64,000 nt of DNA from Vibrio fluminensis (GCF_015278125.1 NZ_JADILO010000006.1:1-64000); one strand, 5' to 3'; positions 1-10,190 are shown, counted from the stretch's first letter. The notes: a model not told the origin generated them from the sequence alone. A program made the numbers and translations.

Positions 1-56
1 TGTTCCATCGTTACCATTTCCAGTTCGTATTGTTGCGGAGTCGGTTCTTGAAGCAT
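1..56 (-). mobile_element. 5' end of probable IS1182-type transposase (cut by window edge)
   Basis: An open frame starts with ATG at 56 and runs off the window edge; its 18 visible codons read MLQEPTPQQYELEMVTME. This resembles the start of IS1182-family DDE transposases, which commonly open with a short stretch of this kind before an LVP.DHLLR motif; that motif would lie outside the window. Upstream are two hairpins (60-83 and 92-121), as expected for an IS 5' leader that limits read-through. With so few codons visible the family is a recognition call, not a proof. Confidence 0.45.
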
Positions 57-91
57 ATCGGAGTATCCATATTTCGATACTCCTATTAGAT

Positions 92-121
92 CAAAGGTCT
101 AGCTCAAAAGCTAGACCTTTG
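92..121. repeat. Perfect 13-bp hairpin in putative IS leader
   Basis: CAAAGGTCTAGCT at 92-104 is repeated as its exact reverse complement at 109-121 around a 4-nt loop. No T-tract follows on either strand, so it is not an ordinary terminator. A second inverted repeat (60-67 with 76-83, GGAGTATC/GATACTCC) lies nearer the putative transposase start and pairs the only good GGAG of that leader. The bases GACCTTTGTCAGCAGTCTGA (114-133) probably include the IS terminal repeat. Confidence 0.5.
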
Positions 122-132
122 TCAGCAGTCTG

Positions 133-161
133 ACGCCCATCAAATGATGGGCGTTTTGTTT
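133..161 (+). terminator. Intrinsic terminator, + strand reading
   Basis: A perfect 10-bp stem (ACGCCCATCA at 133-142, mate at 145-154) is followed by TTTGTTT on the + strand. In enterobacteria and vibrios the gene convergent with fadR is usually the SpoVR homologue ycgB, so this may be the ycgB terminator now separated from its gene by the IS. That identity is inference. Confidence 0.7.
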
Positions 162-175
162 ATTTGATTAACCGA

Positions 176-1015
176 TTAGCTGTCATCTTCAGTGAAGTTA
201 GTTGGCAAGGTGGTTTTCATTTGCTGCCAAATTTGACCACTTTCAATACCATAGTGACGCACTAACACTGGAATGCTCTCACGGTTACCCGACTCACACA
301 CTTCAAGTAGGTTACGGTAGAACTGTAATGCAAGCTCACGCGCTTCAGGGTTAGAGAAGTAGTAACTACCTACTCGATCATACAGTTTTCTTAAGCCATT
401 AAAGATCAAGCCATAGATTTGGTTACCCGAATGGAAAGCTAGGCGCTGAAACAGCATGTAATCATATAAATTGAAGGTTTTTGCAATCAAGATCTGTTCG
501 CGCTTAAGCGGATCTTTCTCGCCATCATCTTTGATTTGCTGCTTTATTTTCTCCGCAAAAGGCGAAGACTGCATAAATTGTTCCCACGACTCGGCGTTAA
601 CGAGGGCTTCACAAGAATCAATCACACTCTTGATTGTACGCTCCGAGCTCTCTTTATTGGCTTTAAATGCGTAACGCATAAAGATAGGGCTGATATTTGT
701 ACGTGCTGCAAGCAAATCTTCAACAATAGAAGTCGCGTTGTCGGCATCGAGTGTCATTAAGGTATCTAGAATATGTAAACCTGATGTTTCCATGAACTGG
801 TTTACCTTAGTTGGCTTTCCGTGCTGAATAGTCAGCCAGCCATCTCTCGCTAAACGTTGCAGTACTTCACGTAGCGTTGTACGTGTCACACCAATCAGCT
901 CTGAAAGCTCGCGTTCAGCCGGAAGAATGGAACCTGGAGGGAAGCGCCCTTTCCAAATACTCTCAATAATGTATTTTTCTGCAAATCCTGCAGGGCTCTT
1001 TGCCTTGATGACCAT
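176..1015 (-). CDS. fadR: Fatty-acid metabolism regulator FadR
   Basis: GntR-family acyl-CoA-responsive transcription factor. It represses fad beta-oxidation genes and activates fabA/fabB-type unsaturated fatty-acid synthesis, and long-chain acyl-CoA releases it from DNA. The N-terminal winged helix (about residues 10-75) contains [20 protein letters not shown] and is followed by a helical acyl-CoA domain. At 279 residues it is about 40 longer than E. coli FadR; the extra segment, around residues 135-180, is the insertion characteristic of Vibrio FadR, which enlarges ligand binding. It is divergent from nhaB across a 640-bp gap, as in related genomes. Confidence 0.96.
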   Translation of the reverse strand: MVIKAKSPAGFAEKYIIESIWKGRFPPGSILPAERELSELIGVTRTTLREVLQRLARDGWLTIQHGKPTKVNQFMETSGLHILDTLMTLDADNATSIVEDLLAARTNISPIFMRYAFKANKESSERTIKSVIDSCEALVNAESWEQFMQSSPFAEKIKQQIKDDGEKDPLKREQILIAKTFNLYDYMLFQRLAFHSGNQIYGLIFNGLRKLYDRVGSYYFSNPEARELALQFYRNLLEVCESGNRESIPVLVRHYGIESGQIWQQMKTTLPTNFTEDDS

Positions 1016-1655
1016 TAAAATGCGTCCAATATTCTATTTATTAGGGGGTTCAGAATTACTCATCATACCACTAGTTATTACTTATCGGAAACAAGCTGAT
1101 AGTAAAGTTCTCGCAAAATAAATATAGAGTAATAACACTAATTTTATTCTCAAGAGTGTGGCCTATCCCCTATCAGAAAAGCATCAAAAAAGTGCAGTTT
1201 ACTTACGTTTTTGCAATCAAAGTTCCCGTCAATGCTGAGCCAAACAGGTAATCTAAGTTTTCAAAACTCACAAACTTTGTGGGTGAATTGTGCTAAAAAT
1301 GTAATATATAACTGTTTTATTCTTTACTTTCGCTTTATGTGAGAATCAAAATGGATTTTTTTACAACTCCAATGTTATGTTTACGTAACTTTGATCGCGT
1401 TTTGAAGATAAAAGCATCGAGTATTCAGTCAATAACGAGTTATTCATTGACTACATGGTACTGTGGAGTAGAGTAGCGCACAAAGTATAAATGAGTGCTT
1501 GTCATTCTCAGGGAGTGACTTGGCAAGACTACATCACAATTACCGATTGTTGTTTTCCCAGGTTACTGTTGCTTCGGATATTTATTCATTTTTCCGATAT
1601 AAGGATTTATACGCAAGCAATGTTTCGTCGTAACCATCAATAGAGTAGTTGTATT
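1016..1655. other. Long fadR-nhaB intergenic region
   Basis: This 640-bp AT-rich divergent promoter region holds no gene I can support. A 41-codon frame starting at 1351 (MDFFTTPMLC...) has only a weak GAGAATC upstream and is not called. The region must carry the promoters of fadR and nhaB. No FadR, CRP or Na+-response site was identified with confidence. Confidence 0.5.
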
Positions 1656-3242
1656 ATGCCAATGTCTCTCGGAAATGCATTTATCAAGAACTTTCTTGGT
1701 AAAGCGCCAGACTGGTACAAAGTCTTAATCATCGCTTTCCTCATCATCAACCCAGTTGTTTTCTTTTTCGTCGACCCGTTCGTCGCAGGCTGGTTGTTAG
1801 TTGCGGAGTTTATTTTCACCCTAGCTATGGCACTGAAGTGCTACCCACTACAACCGGGTGGTCTACTTGCCATTGAAGCTGTCGCCATTGGGATGACCAC
1901 GCCAGGGCAAGTGAAACATGAACTCGTAGCAAATATTGAAGTACTACTTCTACTTGTCTTTATGGTTGCTGGTATCTACTTCATGAAGAACCTGCTGCTG
2001 TTTATCTTCACCAAGATACTGCTAGGCATCCGCTCTAAAGTTCTACTATCAATGGCATTCTGCTTTGCTGCAGCATTCCTTTCAGCCTTCCTAGACGCCC
2101 TAACCGTAATTGCGGTTGTTATCAGCGTTGCAGTCGGTTTCTACGCGATTTACCACAAAGTGGCTTCGGGTAACCCGATCGGCGACCATGACCACAACAA
2201 TGATGAAACCATTTCAGAACTGACTCGTGATGATTTAGAGAGCTACCGCGCTTTCCTACGTTCATTACTAATGCACGCTGGTGTTGGTACAGCTCTTGGC
2301 GGTGTAACGACTATGGTCGGTGAGCCACAAAACCTAATCATTGCAGACCAAGCTGGTTGGTTATTTGGTGAATTCCTGATCCGTATGGCACCTGTCACAT
2401 TGCCAGTCTTTTTCTGCGGTATCATCACTTGTGCTTTAGTTGAAAAGTTCAAAGTGTGTGGCTATGGCGCTGAACTGCCTGATGCAGTACGCCAAATCCT
2501 AGTTGATTTCGATACAGAAGAGCGTAAAACGCGCACGAATCAAGATGTTGCTAAACTTTGGGTTCAAGGCGCAATTGCAGTATTCCTAATTGTTGCGTTA
2601 GCGATGCACTTAGCGGCAGTTGGTCTAATCGGCCTTGCGGTAATCATCTTGGCGACATCATTTACTGGCGTTATCGAAGAGCATTCTATGGGCAAAGCAT
2701 TTGAAGAAGCCCTGCCGTTTACTGCGCTTCTTGCTGTTTTCTTTGCCATTGTAGCGGTAATTATCGACCAACAGCTATTCAAACCAGTTATTGACGCGGT
2801 ACTTGCAGTCGAAGACAAAGGCACTCAGCTTGCGATGTTCTACGTAGCAAACGGCCTACTTTCAATGGTATCGGACAACGTATTCGTAGGCACGGTATAC
2901 ATCAATGAAGTAAAAACTGCATTGATTGATGGCGTTATCACTCGCGAACAGTTCGACCTGCTAGCGGTAGCAATCAACACAGGTACGAACCTACCTTCGG
3001 TTGCAACGCCTAACGGACAAGCTGCATTCTTGTTCCTACTGACTTCTGCACTTGCGCCATTGATTCGTCTATCTTATGGTCGCATGGTGATCATGGCTCT
3101 ACCATACACGATTGTACTTGCACTCGTTGGTTTGGCAGGCATAGTGTTCTTCCTTGAACCAGCAACTGCGTGGTTCTATGACATGGGCTGGATTGAGCCG
3201 CATGTTGGTGGTGTTATTGAAGCTGTTTCAGGCGGCCATTAA
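1656..3242 (+). CDS. nhaB: Na+/H+ antiporter NhaB
   Basis: Inner-membrane sodium/proton antiporter that expels Na+ in exchange for H+ and helps pH and salt homeostasis. The 528 residues contain many hydrophobic segments and the family signatures [20 protein letters not shown] (about 48-67), [26 protein letters not shown] and [13 protein letters not shown], which follow E. coli NhaB almost residue for residue. A second ATG two codons in (MPMSLGN) is an alternative start. It is followed by its own terminator and then dsbB, the standard fadR-nhaB-dsbB order. Confidence 0.97.
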   Translation: MPMSLGNAFIKNFLGKAPDWYKVLIIAFLIINPVVFFFVDPFVAGWLLVAEFIFTLAMALKCYPLQPGGLLAIEAVAIGMTTPGQVKHELVANIEVLLLLVFMVAGIYFMKNLLLFIFTKILLGIRSKVLLSMAFCFAAAFLSAFLDALTVIAVVISVAVGFYAIYHKVASGNPIGDHDHNNDETISELTRDDLESYRAFLRSLLMHAGVGTALGGVTTMVGEPQNLIIADQAGWLFGEFLIRMAPVTLPVFFCGIITCALVEKFKVCGYGAELPDAVRQILVDFDTEERKTRTNQDVAKLWVQGAIAVFLIVALAMHLAAVGLIGLAVIILATSFTGVIEEHSMGKAFEEALPFTALLAVFFAIVAVIIDQQLFKPVIDAVLAVEDKGTQLAMFYVANGLLSMVSDNVFVGTVYINEVKTALIDGVITREQFDLLAVAINTGTNLPSVATPNGQAAFLFLLTSALAPLIRLSYGRMVIMALPYTIVLALVGLAGIVFFLEPATAWFYDMGWIEPHVGGVIEAVSGGH

Positions 3243-3278
3243 TATTTCTACTTGATTAGGAAACTAATCCAAGCTAAA

Positions 3279-3306
3279 AAGCTCTGAACAATCAGAGCTT
3301 TTTTTA
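3279..3306 (+). terminator. nhaB terminator
   Basis: AAGCTCTGA at 3279-3287 pairs with TCAGAGCTT at 3292-3300 around a 4-nt loop and is followed by T-rich DNA to 3306. It lies between nhaB and dsbB, so dsbB probably has its own promoter or depends on read-through. Confidence 0.85.
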
Positions 3307-3327
3307 TTTCTGAACAAGGACAGAATT

Positions 3328-3846
3328 TTGAACTTTCTAGCAACGTTAAAGAGCTTTTCACAAAGCCGTCTTTCATGGGCTATTTTACTTGGCTTCATCA
3401 TCTTCTTTGAAGCGTGTGCCCTATTCTTCCAGCACGTTATGGAACTGCCACCTTGTGTCATGTGTATTTACGAACGTGTCGCGATGATGGGTATCGGTGG
3501 CGCGGCAATTATTGGTCTGATTGCGCCACAAAATGGCGTAGTGCGCTGGGTAGGCTTGGCTGCATGGGGTTATAGCGCTTATCGCGGCCTAGAACTCGCT
3601 CTAGAGCACGTTGACTATCAATTTAACCCATCACCATTCGCAACCTGCGATCTGTTTGTACGCTTCCCTGAGTGGGCTCCTCTTAACAAATGGGCACCTT
3701 GGATGTTTGAAGCTTACGGCGACTGCTCGAAAATCGTATGGCAATTCTTAACGCTTTCAATGCCACAATGGTTAGTGGTGATTTTTGCCGCTAACTTAGT
3801 TGCATTGGCGGTGATCGTTGTGTCGCAATTGGTAAAAAGCAAATAG
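3328..3846 (+). CDS. dsbB: Disulfide bond formation protein DsbB (TTG start)
   Basis: Inner-membrane quinone reductase that reoxidises periplasmic DsbA and passes electrons to ubiquinone or menaquinone. The 172 residues contain four membrane segments and both catalytic cysteine pairs: C43-VM-C46 in PPCVMCIYER, and C107 (PFATCDL) with C133 (YGDCSK). The start is a TTG at 3328 with AAGGA placed about 7 nt upstream. The residues from this TTG align with the N-terminus of E. coli DsbB and no in-frame ATG lies nearby upstream. Confidence 0.95.
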   Translation: MNFLATLKSFSQSRLSWAILLGFIIFFEACALFFQHVMELPPCVMCIYERVAMMGIGGAAIIGLIAPQNGVVRWVGLAAWGYSAYRGLELALEHVDYQFNPSPFATCDLFVRFPEWAPLNKWAPWMFEAYGDCSKIVWQFLTLSMPQWLVVIFAANLVALAVIVVSQLVKSK

Positions 3847-3909
3847 TGTATACACGAAATTCTTAAACGATAGGCGTGAGCCAGTAAAAGCTTTCGTTTA
3901 GCAAAATAC

Positions 3910-3937
3910 AAAGGGTTGGCAAATGCCAACCCTTTCT
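3910..3937. terminator. Bidirectional terminator between dsbB and the DUF1349 gene
   Basis: AAAGGGTTGGCA (3910-3921) pairs perfectly with TGCCAACCCTTT (3924-3935). It lies between convergent genes and can serve both. Confidence 0.8.
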
Positions 3938-3959
3938 GTTCAGTACATGATACTTTTAA

Positions 3960-4538
3960 TTAGCTACCATCTCTAAAGTTGCCGACAGTATTAGGTCCCA
4001 ACTGGATGTGATTGAATTCCATGTTCGCACCTTCAACAAAAGGCGCCTGAGCCGCAATACCGACTTTCAATTTATCTCGCCAGTTGATGGGAAACTTCCT
4101 CACAAATCGCCAAACTTGCCCATCGAGACTGTAATGAAAAACAATCACATCTCCTTGCCTTATCACCCTCAAATAACAATTAGCATCAACTAAACATTCG
4201 TTATTGGTATCGTCAGACCATACATTCGTCACAACTGAAACAATGGCAATGCTATCGTCTGCGCACCGCTCAATACAGAGTTTTGCCCAGTGTTCAGCGT
4301 CGCTTCTTATCATCAACGCCCCTGCATCATATCGACCAACTAACTCGCAATTTACTTGAGCTTGAAAACAGAAATCACCTTCAACTTCGGTAAAATAGAA
4401 GCACGCGTTGTCCGCAATCGTTGAATTATAAGAACGAATGAAATCGCTCTTGCCATGTGGGGCGACTTTAAGCCCAATATTATCGAATTCAGACCATTGC
4501 GGGGGATTCAACCAACGAAAAGAGTACTTGTTGTCCAT
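3960..4538 (-). CDS. DUF1349 (concanavalin A-like fold) protein
   Basis: About 192 residues with no signal peptide. The pattern (a W.NPP.W opening, FYFTEVEGDF, a YDAGALMIRSDAEHWAKLCIE core, and a C-terminal LKVGIAAQAPF) is that of DUF1349 proteins, which have a beta-sandwich concanavalin-like fold and were once annotated as regulators of enolase. Biochemical role unknown; carbohydrate binding is only a guess from the fold. GTG at 4541 and ATG at 4538 are both possible; ATG is preferred, with AGG about 9 nt upstream. It sits 9 bp after the phosphoribosyltransferase gene and is probably cotranscribed with it. Confidence 0.8.
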   Translation of the reverse strand: MDNKYSFRWLNPPQWSEFDNIGLKVAPHGKSDFIRSYNSTIADNACFYFTEVEGDFCFQAQVNCELVGRYDAGALMIRSDAEHWAKLCIERCADDSIAIVSVVTNVWSDDTNNECLVDANCYLRVIRQGDVIVFHYSLDGQVWRFVRKFPINWRDKLKVGIAAQAPFVEGANMEFNHIQLGPNTVGNFRDGS

Positions 4539-4547
4539 CACAGAGAC

Positions 4548-5075
4548 CTATTCAACACGCAATTTGGAAACAAAAGGAACATTTCTTAATCTATCTTTCC
4601 AAGGCAGACCGTAACCCACCAATAGATCATCGTTTTCCATCACATATGCGTGGTACTGAGTCACCGGAATATCGACGCGACCGGGTTTGACAAACAGTGT
4701 CGCGATGGATAGAGATTTTAAATCGAACTCTTGCTGCAAAAAGTGAGCGATACGTTTCATGGTGCCACCAGATTCAATCGCATCATCAACCAAAATAACA
4801 TTGCACCCAGCTAAGGAGATATTTTGGTGAAATACGATCTCAGAACTGTTGTTTCTATCTCCAGGAGTATGAGGGCAAGAGATGTAATCCATGCAGATAT
4901 CAAATGTCAGTTCACGCACTAAATCGGCAGTAAACAGTATTCCACCAGGTACCACACTGACGATCACCGCATCCTGACCAGCAAAACGTTGATTTAACTG
5001 CAGAGCAACTTGACTAACACCTAACTTGATTTGCTCCTGACTCAGAACCAAATCGCCAATATATTGCTTACTCAT
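4548..5075 (-). CDS. Hypoxanthine phosphoribosyltransferase-like protein
   Basis: 175-residue type I phosphoribosyltransferase. The PRPP-binding loop is VILVDDAIESGGTM (93-106), with the acidic pair D97-D98, and the C-terminal LLVGYGLPWKDRLRNVPF matches the base-clamping region of HPRT enzymes (VGYGLD...RNLPYI). It would convert hypoxanthine or guanine plus PRPP to IMP or GMP in the cytoplasm. Canonical Hpt has DDILDEGGT-type loops, so this is a divergent, probably accessory paralogue. It is first gene of a two-gene unit divergent from a LysR regulator, which suggests specific rather than housekeeping control. Confidence 0.75.
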   Translation of the reverse strand: MSKQYIGDLVLSQEQIKLGVSQVALQLNQRFAGQDAVIVSVVPGGILFTADLVRELTFDICMDYISCPHTPGDRNNSSEIVFHQNISLAGCNVILVDDAIESGGTMKRIAHFLQQEFDLKSLSIATLFVKPGRVDIPVTQYHAYVMENDDLLVGYGLPWKDRLRNVPFVSKLRVE

Positions 5076-5138
5076 CTCTGTTCCTTTTCACCATCGTTTA
5101 TTACAGTGATTGCCAAACGCAATCGTCAAGATCATCTC

Positions 5139-5154
5139 ACGATAGAGATATCGT
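5139..5154. promoter_or_regulatory. Palindrome in the hpt-like/LysR divergent promoter
   Basis: ACGATA at 5139-5144 and TATCGT at 5149-5154 form a perfect 6-4-6 inverted repeat between the divergently transcribed genes. Position and symmetry suit a regulator operator, probably for the adjacent LysR protein; binding is inferred only from position. Confidence 0.45.
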
Positions 5155-5248
5155 CAAACATGGCATCACTACTTGTTCGCTGACATATTGCCTCAGTGAA
5201 GAGATATAAATAAAATAGATTTATTGTATTTTAATATCTAATTTTTCG

Positions 5249-6139
5249 ATGCTAATTCACCTTGCTAGTCACTTACCCTATTTCTCTGCCGTCGCAAAAC
5301 ATCTGAGTTTTTCAAATGCCGCAGATGAGTTGTCGATCTCGCAATCCTCCGTCAGCTATCAGATTAAGAGCTTAGAAGACAAGCTTGGCTTTAAATTATT
5401 TCTGCGAGGGCAAGGAAGCAAAGTAGAATTAACGTCGAAAGGAATGGCGCTATACCAAGAATACGCATCTCTCGAACGTAACTTCAATCAAGTTCTCGCC
5501 GATACGCAATTGAGTAATACACGAACTCACTTAGAAATGACCGCCCCTCTAGACTTAGGCATTAAATTGCTTACGCCAGCGCTGTCAAAACTCGAAGCGG
5601 ATCAGTTGATTGTGAACCTCGATTTAACCGATGAAGTCATTGAGCTTAAGCGAAGTCGTTTTGACTTCTCAATACGCAATAAAACCGATGAAAGTGGGCT
5701 AGAGTATATCCCTCTAGTGTCGTTAAAAAACATCTTGGTATGCAGTCGTCACTATTCAAATAGCAATCAGATTTTTGCTTTCGAACATATCAATGCCAAT
5801 CACCGCTTAATCGTCAGAAACCCACTCAGAAGTAATACTTGGGAACAACTGTTTCAGCAATATGGACAGAGTTTCCACCAGCATAACAATATGCAGGTGA
5901 TCAATAACAGCTTTGGAATTTATCAAGCCATCGTAGCCGATACGGGTATCGCCATATTGCCTGAGTACTTTGTTGATGAAACCAATCATCAACAACTTTA
6001 TATCTTTGACGAGCCACTTAACGAAACCCAGTTTTATCTAGCTTTTCAACCTTCTTATGTCGCCAAGAGATGGGCAGATCGCATCAAGAGCACTATTTTA
6101 AACTCGATAGAAAATCGAAAGCGTTTTGTCTTCCAATAA
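5249..6139 (+). CDS. LysR-family transcriptional regulator
   Basis: 296 residues. The N-terminal winged helix (about 8-66) reads FSAVAKHLSFSNAADELSIS followed by QSSVSYQIKSLEDKLGFKLF, typical of LysR proteins. The rest is the periplasmic-binding-like effector domain, with GIYQAIVADTGIAILPEYFV near the end as in many LysR members. It is divergent from the HPRT-like/DUF1349 pair, so control of those two genes is the simplest reading. Effector unknown. The ATG at 5249 lies in AT-rich DNA without a strong Shine-Dalgarno sequence. Confidence 0.9.
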   Translation: MLIHLASHLPYFSAVAKHLSFSNAADELSISQSSVSYQIKSLEDKLGFKLFLRGQGSKVELTSKGMALYQEYASLERNFNQVLADTQLSNTRTHLEMTAPLDLGIKLLTPALSKLEADQLIVNLDLTDEVIELKRSRFDFSIRNKTDESGLEYIPLVSLKNILVCSRHYSNSNQIFAFEHINANHRLIVRNPLRSNTWEQLFQQYGQSFHQHNNMQVINNSFGIYQAIVADTGIAILPEYFVDETNHQQLYIFDEPLNETQFYLAFQPSYVAKRWADRIKSTILNSIENRKRFVFQ

Positions 6140-6168
6140 AAAAACGCAGGAAATTCCTGCGTTTTTCT
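6138..6168. terminator. Bidirectional terminator between LysR gene and ftsK
   Basis: AAAAACGCAGGAA pairs with TTCCTGCGTTTTT; A-runs and T-runs on both sides make it usable from either strand. It separates two convergent genes. Confidence 0.85.
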
Positions 6169-6202
6169 TGTTACCAAATTGGACAACTGGTACTGGTTTT
6201 GA

Positions 6203-9200
6203 TTAGTTCATATCCCGACCAGGAGCCGGGGCCAGTACTTCACGGTTACCGTTATGTCCTGGTGCACTTACAATACCTTGAGCTTCGAGTTGCTCTACAA
6301 TACGAGCCGCACGGTTGTAACCAATCTTAAAGCGGCGTTGCACACCGGATACTGAGCCTCTGCGCGACTGCACCACGTGCTCTACCACTTGGTCAAACAA
6401 TGGATCAACGTCTTCGTCTGCTTCCATCGTCTCACCCGGCAGTAAGCTCTCAGGGCCTTGATCACCGCTGATAATCTCTTCGATGTAGTTCGGCTTACCA
6501 CGTGCTTTCCAGTTGTTTACCACAGCGTGTACATCATCGTCAGATGCAAATGCACCGTGCACACGAATGGTATGACTTGAGCCCGGCGGTAAGTAAAGCA
6601 TATCACCCATACCAAGTAGCGATTCAGCGCCACCTTGATCAAGAATAGTACGAGAGTCAGTCTTAGTTGATACCGTAAACGCAACACGAGTTGGAATGTT
6701 GGCTTTGATCAGACCAGTGATTACGTCAACTGAAGGGCGCTGTGTCGCAAGAATTAAGTGAATACCTGCTGCACGCGCTTTTTGCGCTAAACGTGCAATC
6801 AGCTCTTCCACTTTCTTGCCCACTACCATCATCAAGTCGGCAAATTCATCGACAACAACAACGATGTATGGCAGTTTTTCAAGTAATGGCGCTTCAGGGT
6901 CCATACTGTCACCCGGCTGCCATAATGGATCGTGAATAGGATGTCCCGCTTCTGCTGCCATCTTCAACTTATCGTTAAAGCCTTTAATGTTACGTACACC
7001 TAGCGCCGACATTAGCTTATAGCGACGCTCCATCTCGCCCACACACCAACGCAGTGCATTAGACGCATCTTTCATGTCAGTTACCACTTCCGCAAGCAGA
7101 TGCGGAATACCTTCATAAATGGAAAGTTCCAACATTTTCGGGTCGATCATGATAAAGCGCAGATCTTCTGGTGATGCTTTATACAGCATACTCAAGATCA
7201 TCACGTTCACACCCACCGACTTACCTGAACCTGTGGTACCCGCAACCAATACGTGTGGCATTTTCGCGATATCAGCAATCACGGCTTCACCCGCAATGTC
7301 TTGACCTAATACAACCGTTGTTGGCGACTTAGCATCAATAAAGGTTTGGCTACCCACAACATCAGAGAAGTAGACCGTTTGACGGCTCATATTCGGTAAC
7401 TCAAGACCGACATAAGGTTTACCAGGGATAACCTCTACGACACGTACTGCCATCGCGGAAAGCGAACGCGCTAAATCCATCGATAAGCTAGAAATACGAC
7501 TGACCTTAACACCCGGTGCCAAATCAAGCTCAAAACGCGTGATCACAGGACCAGGGAAAATATCCACGACTGTCGCTTGGATTTTGTAGTCAGCCAGTTT
7601 CGACTCAACTAAACGTGCAATCGCTTCAAGTGCGTCACGATCGATAAAGTTCTCGCGCTTCTCCGGATGGTAAAGTAGATCAAGCGTTGGCAACGGCTCG
7701 GTTGGTTTAGGCAGGTTAACTTCTTGCTGTACCAAGAATGGGTTCTGCTGAGCAACCACTTTTGCCTGTGCGTCGGCCACGATTGACTGGAACGCTGCAA
7801 CATCTTGATCACTGTCTTGATCAATCTCTTCGATAAACGACTCTTGCTCAACGACTGGTGCAATGGGTGCTTGCTGATATGACACTTCTGAAACCGTATC
7901 AGGTTCAACTGACGGCAACTCTTGCGCTGCCTGTTGGACAAACTCCTGTTGAGTTTCATCTTCGGCGACATCAAATGAACTAATTACAGGTTCAACATGC
8001 GAGCTATCTGGCTCTACTTGCTGACTAATTTGCTCTAACGTTGCAGAATCGATCAGCGGTTGAACCTCTTCCTCTGTATTATTCCATGGCAGATCATCCA
8101 TTAAATCAACTGCCGCAGGTTTATCTTCAACTGGCGTGTGTTGCTCATGAAGTTGTGACAGTGGCGCTTGCTCGTCTACAACGGTGGTTGAAGCAGGCTC
8201 ATTTTGCCAGTCAGTAAAATTCTGCTCTGCCATATCGTTTGAATTAAGTGCATCTTCTTCTAACTGCTCGATGGTTGCATCTAACTGACGAGTACGTTCA
8301 ATCTGATTACTTGGTTCTGGGGCAATCTCTGGTGCCGCTGCTACCACTGGTTCAACATAAACAGGTGTTGTCGCCATGACTTCTGCCACAGGTTCAGATT
8401 CAACGTGTAAGTTGCTTGGCTCACTCACTACGTTGTGAACTTGCACGTCAGAGTTGGCTACCTGTGCGTTAACTGTATGAGTGGCACTGGTCGCAGCGCT
8501 GGCTGTCGCGCTCTCCGGCATATGGATGTTATAACGTCTTGGTTTTGCTGCGACTTGTGGCGCTTCCTCGTTATTTGAAATCATCGGGCTTCGCGGCTGC
8601 TCGTAATCTTCCGCCGCTTTTAGCTCAGGCTCCATAAGTTCATCACGCTCACCACGGATCGCGTTCACAGCACGCGTAAAGACTTTAATCGCTAATTCAC
8701 CTAACGTATCGACGATATTCAACCAAGAGATACCGGTCAGCAATGTAAAACCAGCACCCCATAGAAAGAGCAATACTAAGGTTGTACCAAGTACATTAAG
8801 CGTTGGTAACGCTATACTAGTCAGGACGTCACCAATCACGCCACCTGACGAAAAATACCAAATGTCATCAAAGTTGATATCAGCTAAACCGCAACTGGTT
8901 AAGATAAGAACCGTCAAACCGAGGAGACGAGTACCCCAAAGCATTAAATCTAATGCTTCATCTTCGCCGCGTTTGCGTAAAAACACCCACGCAACACTCG
9001 TAATGATAACCGGTAAGCTATACGCCAGAGAGCCAAAGCTAAAGAACAAGGTATCAGCAAGCCAAGCGCCTGTTGCACCTCCTAGGTTAGCGATATCACC
9101 TGCCCATGCCGTTTGCGACCATGAAGGGTCAGCAGGATTAAACGAGAGTAACGCTATCGAAAGGAATAGAGACCCCAGAAATACGATGATCAAGCTGCAC

Positions 9201-9301
9201 TCTTGAATACGCTCAGGCCCTGTCAGTCGAGCTGGTTGAGACTCTTCTCCAGTCTTGATTATTGTTTCGATTTTATTGCTGTTCTTCTTGAACATAACCA
9301 A
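6203..9301 (-). CDS. ftsK: DNA translocase FtsK
   Basis: Septal DNA pump that couples chromosome dimer resolution at dif to cell division. Of 1032 residues, the N-terminal 200 contain four or more membrane helices and the hallmark [15 protein letters not shown]. Residues about 205-560 are a low-complexity Glu/Gln/Val/Pro linker. The RecA-like motor carries Walker [11 protein letters not shown] near 685 and Walker [15 protein letters not shown]. The C-terminal gamma domain ([18 protein letters not shown]) reads KOPS and activates XerD. A second ATG at 9295 is an alternative start. The usual downstream partner lolA is absent; a convergent LysR gene follows instead. Confidence 0.97.
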   Translation of the reverse strand: MVMFKKNSNKIETIIKTGEESQPARLTGPERIQECSLIIVFLGSLFLSIALLSFNPADPSWSQTAWAGDIANLGGATGAWLADTLFFSFGSLAYSLPVIITSVAWVFLRKRGEDEALDLMLWGTRLLGLTVLILTSCGLADINFDDIWYFSSGGVIGDVLTSIALPTLNVLGTTLVLLFLWGAGFTLLTGISWLNIVDTLGELAIKVFTRAVNAIRGERDELMEPELKAAEDYEQPRSPMISNNEEAPQVAAKPRRYNIHMPESATASAATSATHTVNAQVANSDVQVHNVVSEPSNLHVESEPVAEVMATTPVYVEPVVAAAPEIAPEPSNQIERTRQLDATIEQLEEDALNSNDMAEQNFTDWQNEPASTTVVDEQAPLSQLHEQHTPVEDKPAAVDLMDDLPWNNTEEEVQPLIDSATLEQISQQVEPDSSHVEPVISSFDVAEDETQQEFVQQAAQELPSVEPDTVSEVSYQQAPIAPVVEQESFIEEIDQDSDQDVAAFQSIVADAQAKVVAQQNPFLVQQEVNLPKPTEPLPTLDLLYHPEKRENFIDRDALEAIARLVESKLADYKIQATVVDIFPGPVITRFELDLAPGVKVSRISSLSMDLARSLSAMAVRVVEVIPGKPYVGLELPNMSRQTVYFSDVVGSQTFIDAKSPTTVVLGQDIAGEAVIADIAKMPHVLVAGTTGSGKSVGVNVMILSMLYKASPEDLRFIMIDPKMLELSIYEGIPHLLAEVVTDMKDASNALRWCVGEMERRYKLMSALGVRNIKGFNDKLKMAAEAGHPIHDPLWQPGDSMDPEAPLLEKLPYIVVVVDEFADLMMVVGKKVEELIARLAQKARAAGIHLILATQRPSVDVITGLIKANIPTRVAFTVSTKTDSRTILDQGGAESLLGMGDMLYLPPGSSHTIRVHGAFASDDDVHAVVNNWKARGKPNYIEEIISGDQGPESLLPGETMEADEDVDPLFDQVVEHVVQSRRGSVSGVQRRFKIGYNRAARIVEQLEAQGIVSAPGHNGNREVLAPAPGRDMN

Positions 9302-9315
9302 CTTATCTTTAATAG

Positions 9316-9353
9316 AAAAAAAATAGTCCGAGTGGCAGCGCCACTCGGACTAT
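9316..9353 (-). terminator. Strong terminator just upstream of ftsK
   Basis: ATAGTCCGAGTGG (9323-9335) is the exact reverse complement of 9341-9353 around a 5-nt loop. On the minus strand it is followed by eight T residues (9323-9316), then the ftsK start 15 nt later. It would stop lrp transcripts, but any ftsK promoter in the lrp-ftsK gap also lies upstream of it. Confidence 0.85.
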
Positions 9354-9539
9354 AGATTTAACCATATCAAGGTCAAAAACCCAATTGTCTAACGTCAGAA
9401 TATGGGAAGGATTTTGCTCTAACGTACTTTTTAATCAGGTCAGAATGAGCCCAAGCCACAAAAGAGCCGAATTAGCACACCTTTCAATCCCTTTACGCTA
9501 ATTCAAAATTGAGAGGCGACTCACTCTCAACCTCGCTGA

Positions 9540-10034
9540 CTATCGTGTTTTTATAACCAATTGGTTGGTTTGCTTCACTTCTTCCATTACTACATATGTA
9601 CGGGTGTCGTTAACACCTGGCAAGCGCAGTAGTGTATCGCCTAACAGTTTACGGTATGCACCCATATCCGCTACGCGAGTCTTTAATAAATAGTCAAAAT
9701 CACCAGAAACTAAGTGACATTCTTGGATATCATCCAGCTTCTGCACCGCTGTATTGAACTGTTCAAATACGTCTGGCGCACCGCGATTCAACGTAATTTC
9801 AACAAATACTAAAAGTGATGCATCTAGGTATTGCGGGTTAAGAAGAGCTGTATAGCCCGTGATGTAACCTTGACGCTCAAGTCGACGCACACGCTCCAAA
9901 CAAGGCGTTGGTGATAGCCCCACGCGTTTTGAGAGTTCAACGTTTGAAATACGACCATCTTTCTGTAACTCGTTCAGAATATTACGGTCAATGCGGTCTA
10001 GATCCTTGGACGGCTTCTTATTGTTGTCTGCCAT
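9540..10034 (-). CDS. lrp: Leucine-responsive regulatory protein Lrp
   Basis: Global feast/famine transcription factor of amino-acid metabolism. The 164 residues match E. coli Lrp in length and sequence: helix-turn-helix with LDRIDRNILNELQKDGRISN and VELSKRVGLSPTPCLERVRR (about 12-55), then the RAM ligand/oligomerisation domain (FVEITLNRG, SGDFDYLLKTRV, LPGVNDTRTYVVMEEVK). It is divergent from ald, a classic Lrp-family target arrangement, and upstream of ftsK. Confidence 0.97.
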   Translation of the reverse strand: MADNNKKPSKDLDRIDRNILNELQKDGRISNVELSKRVGLSPTPCLERVRRLERQGYITGYTALLNPQYLDASLLVFVEITLNRGAPDVFEQFNTAVQKLDDIQECHLVSGDFDYLLKTRVADMGAYRKLLGDTLLRLPGVNDTRTYVVMEEVKQTNQLVIKTR

Positions 10035-10190
10035 TTTTTATTCCACCTTATTACTTCCTTGCAAATATATATACTACATCTTTTAAATATTTAGCAACAA
10101 ATGTTAAACATTTGCTTTTATACTAGATATTAACTCGACAATACTACCCCACACATAGTCATTACAACCAAAATATAATGAGGAGTCAGG

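Noticed and set aside
1351..1476. 41-codon frame upstream of nhaB
   Set aside because: No convincing ribosome site and no recognisable protein character; more likely part of the nhaB leader.
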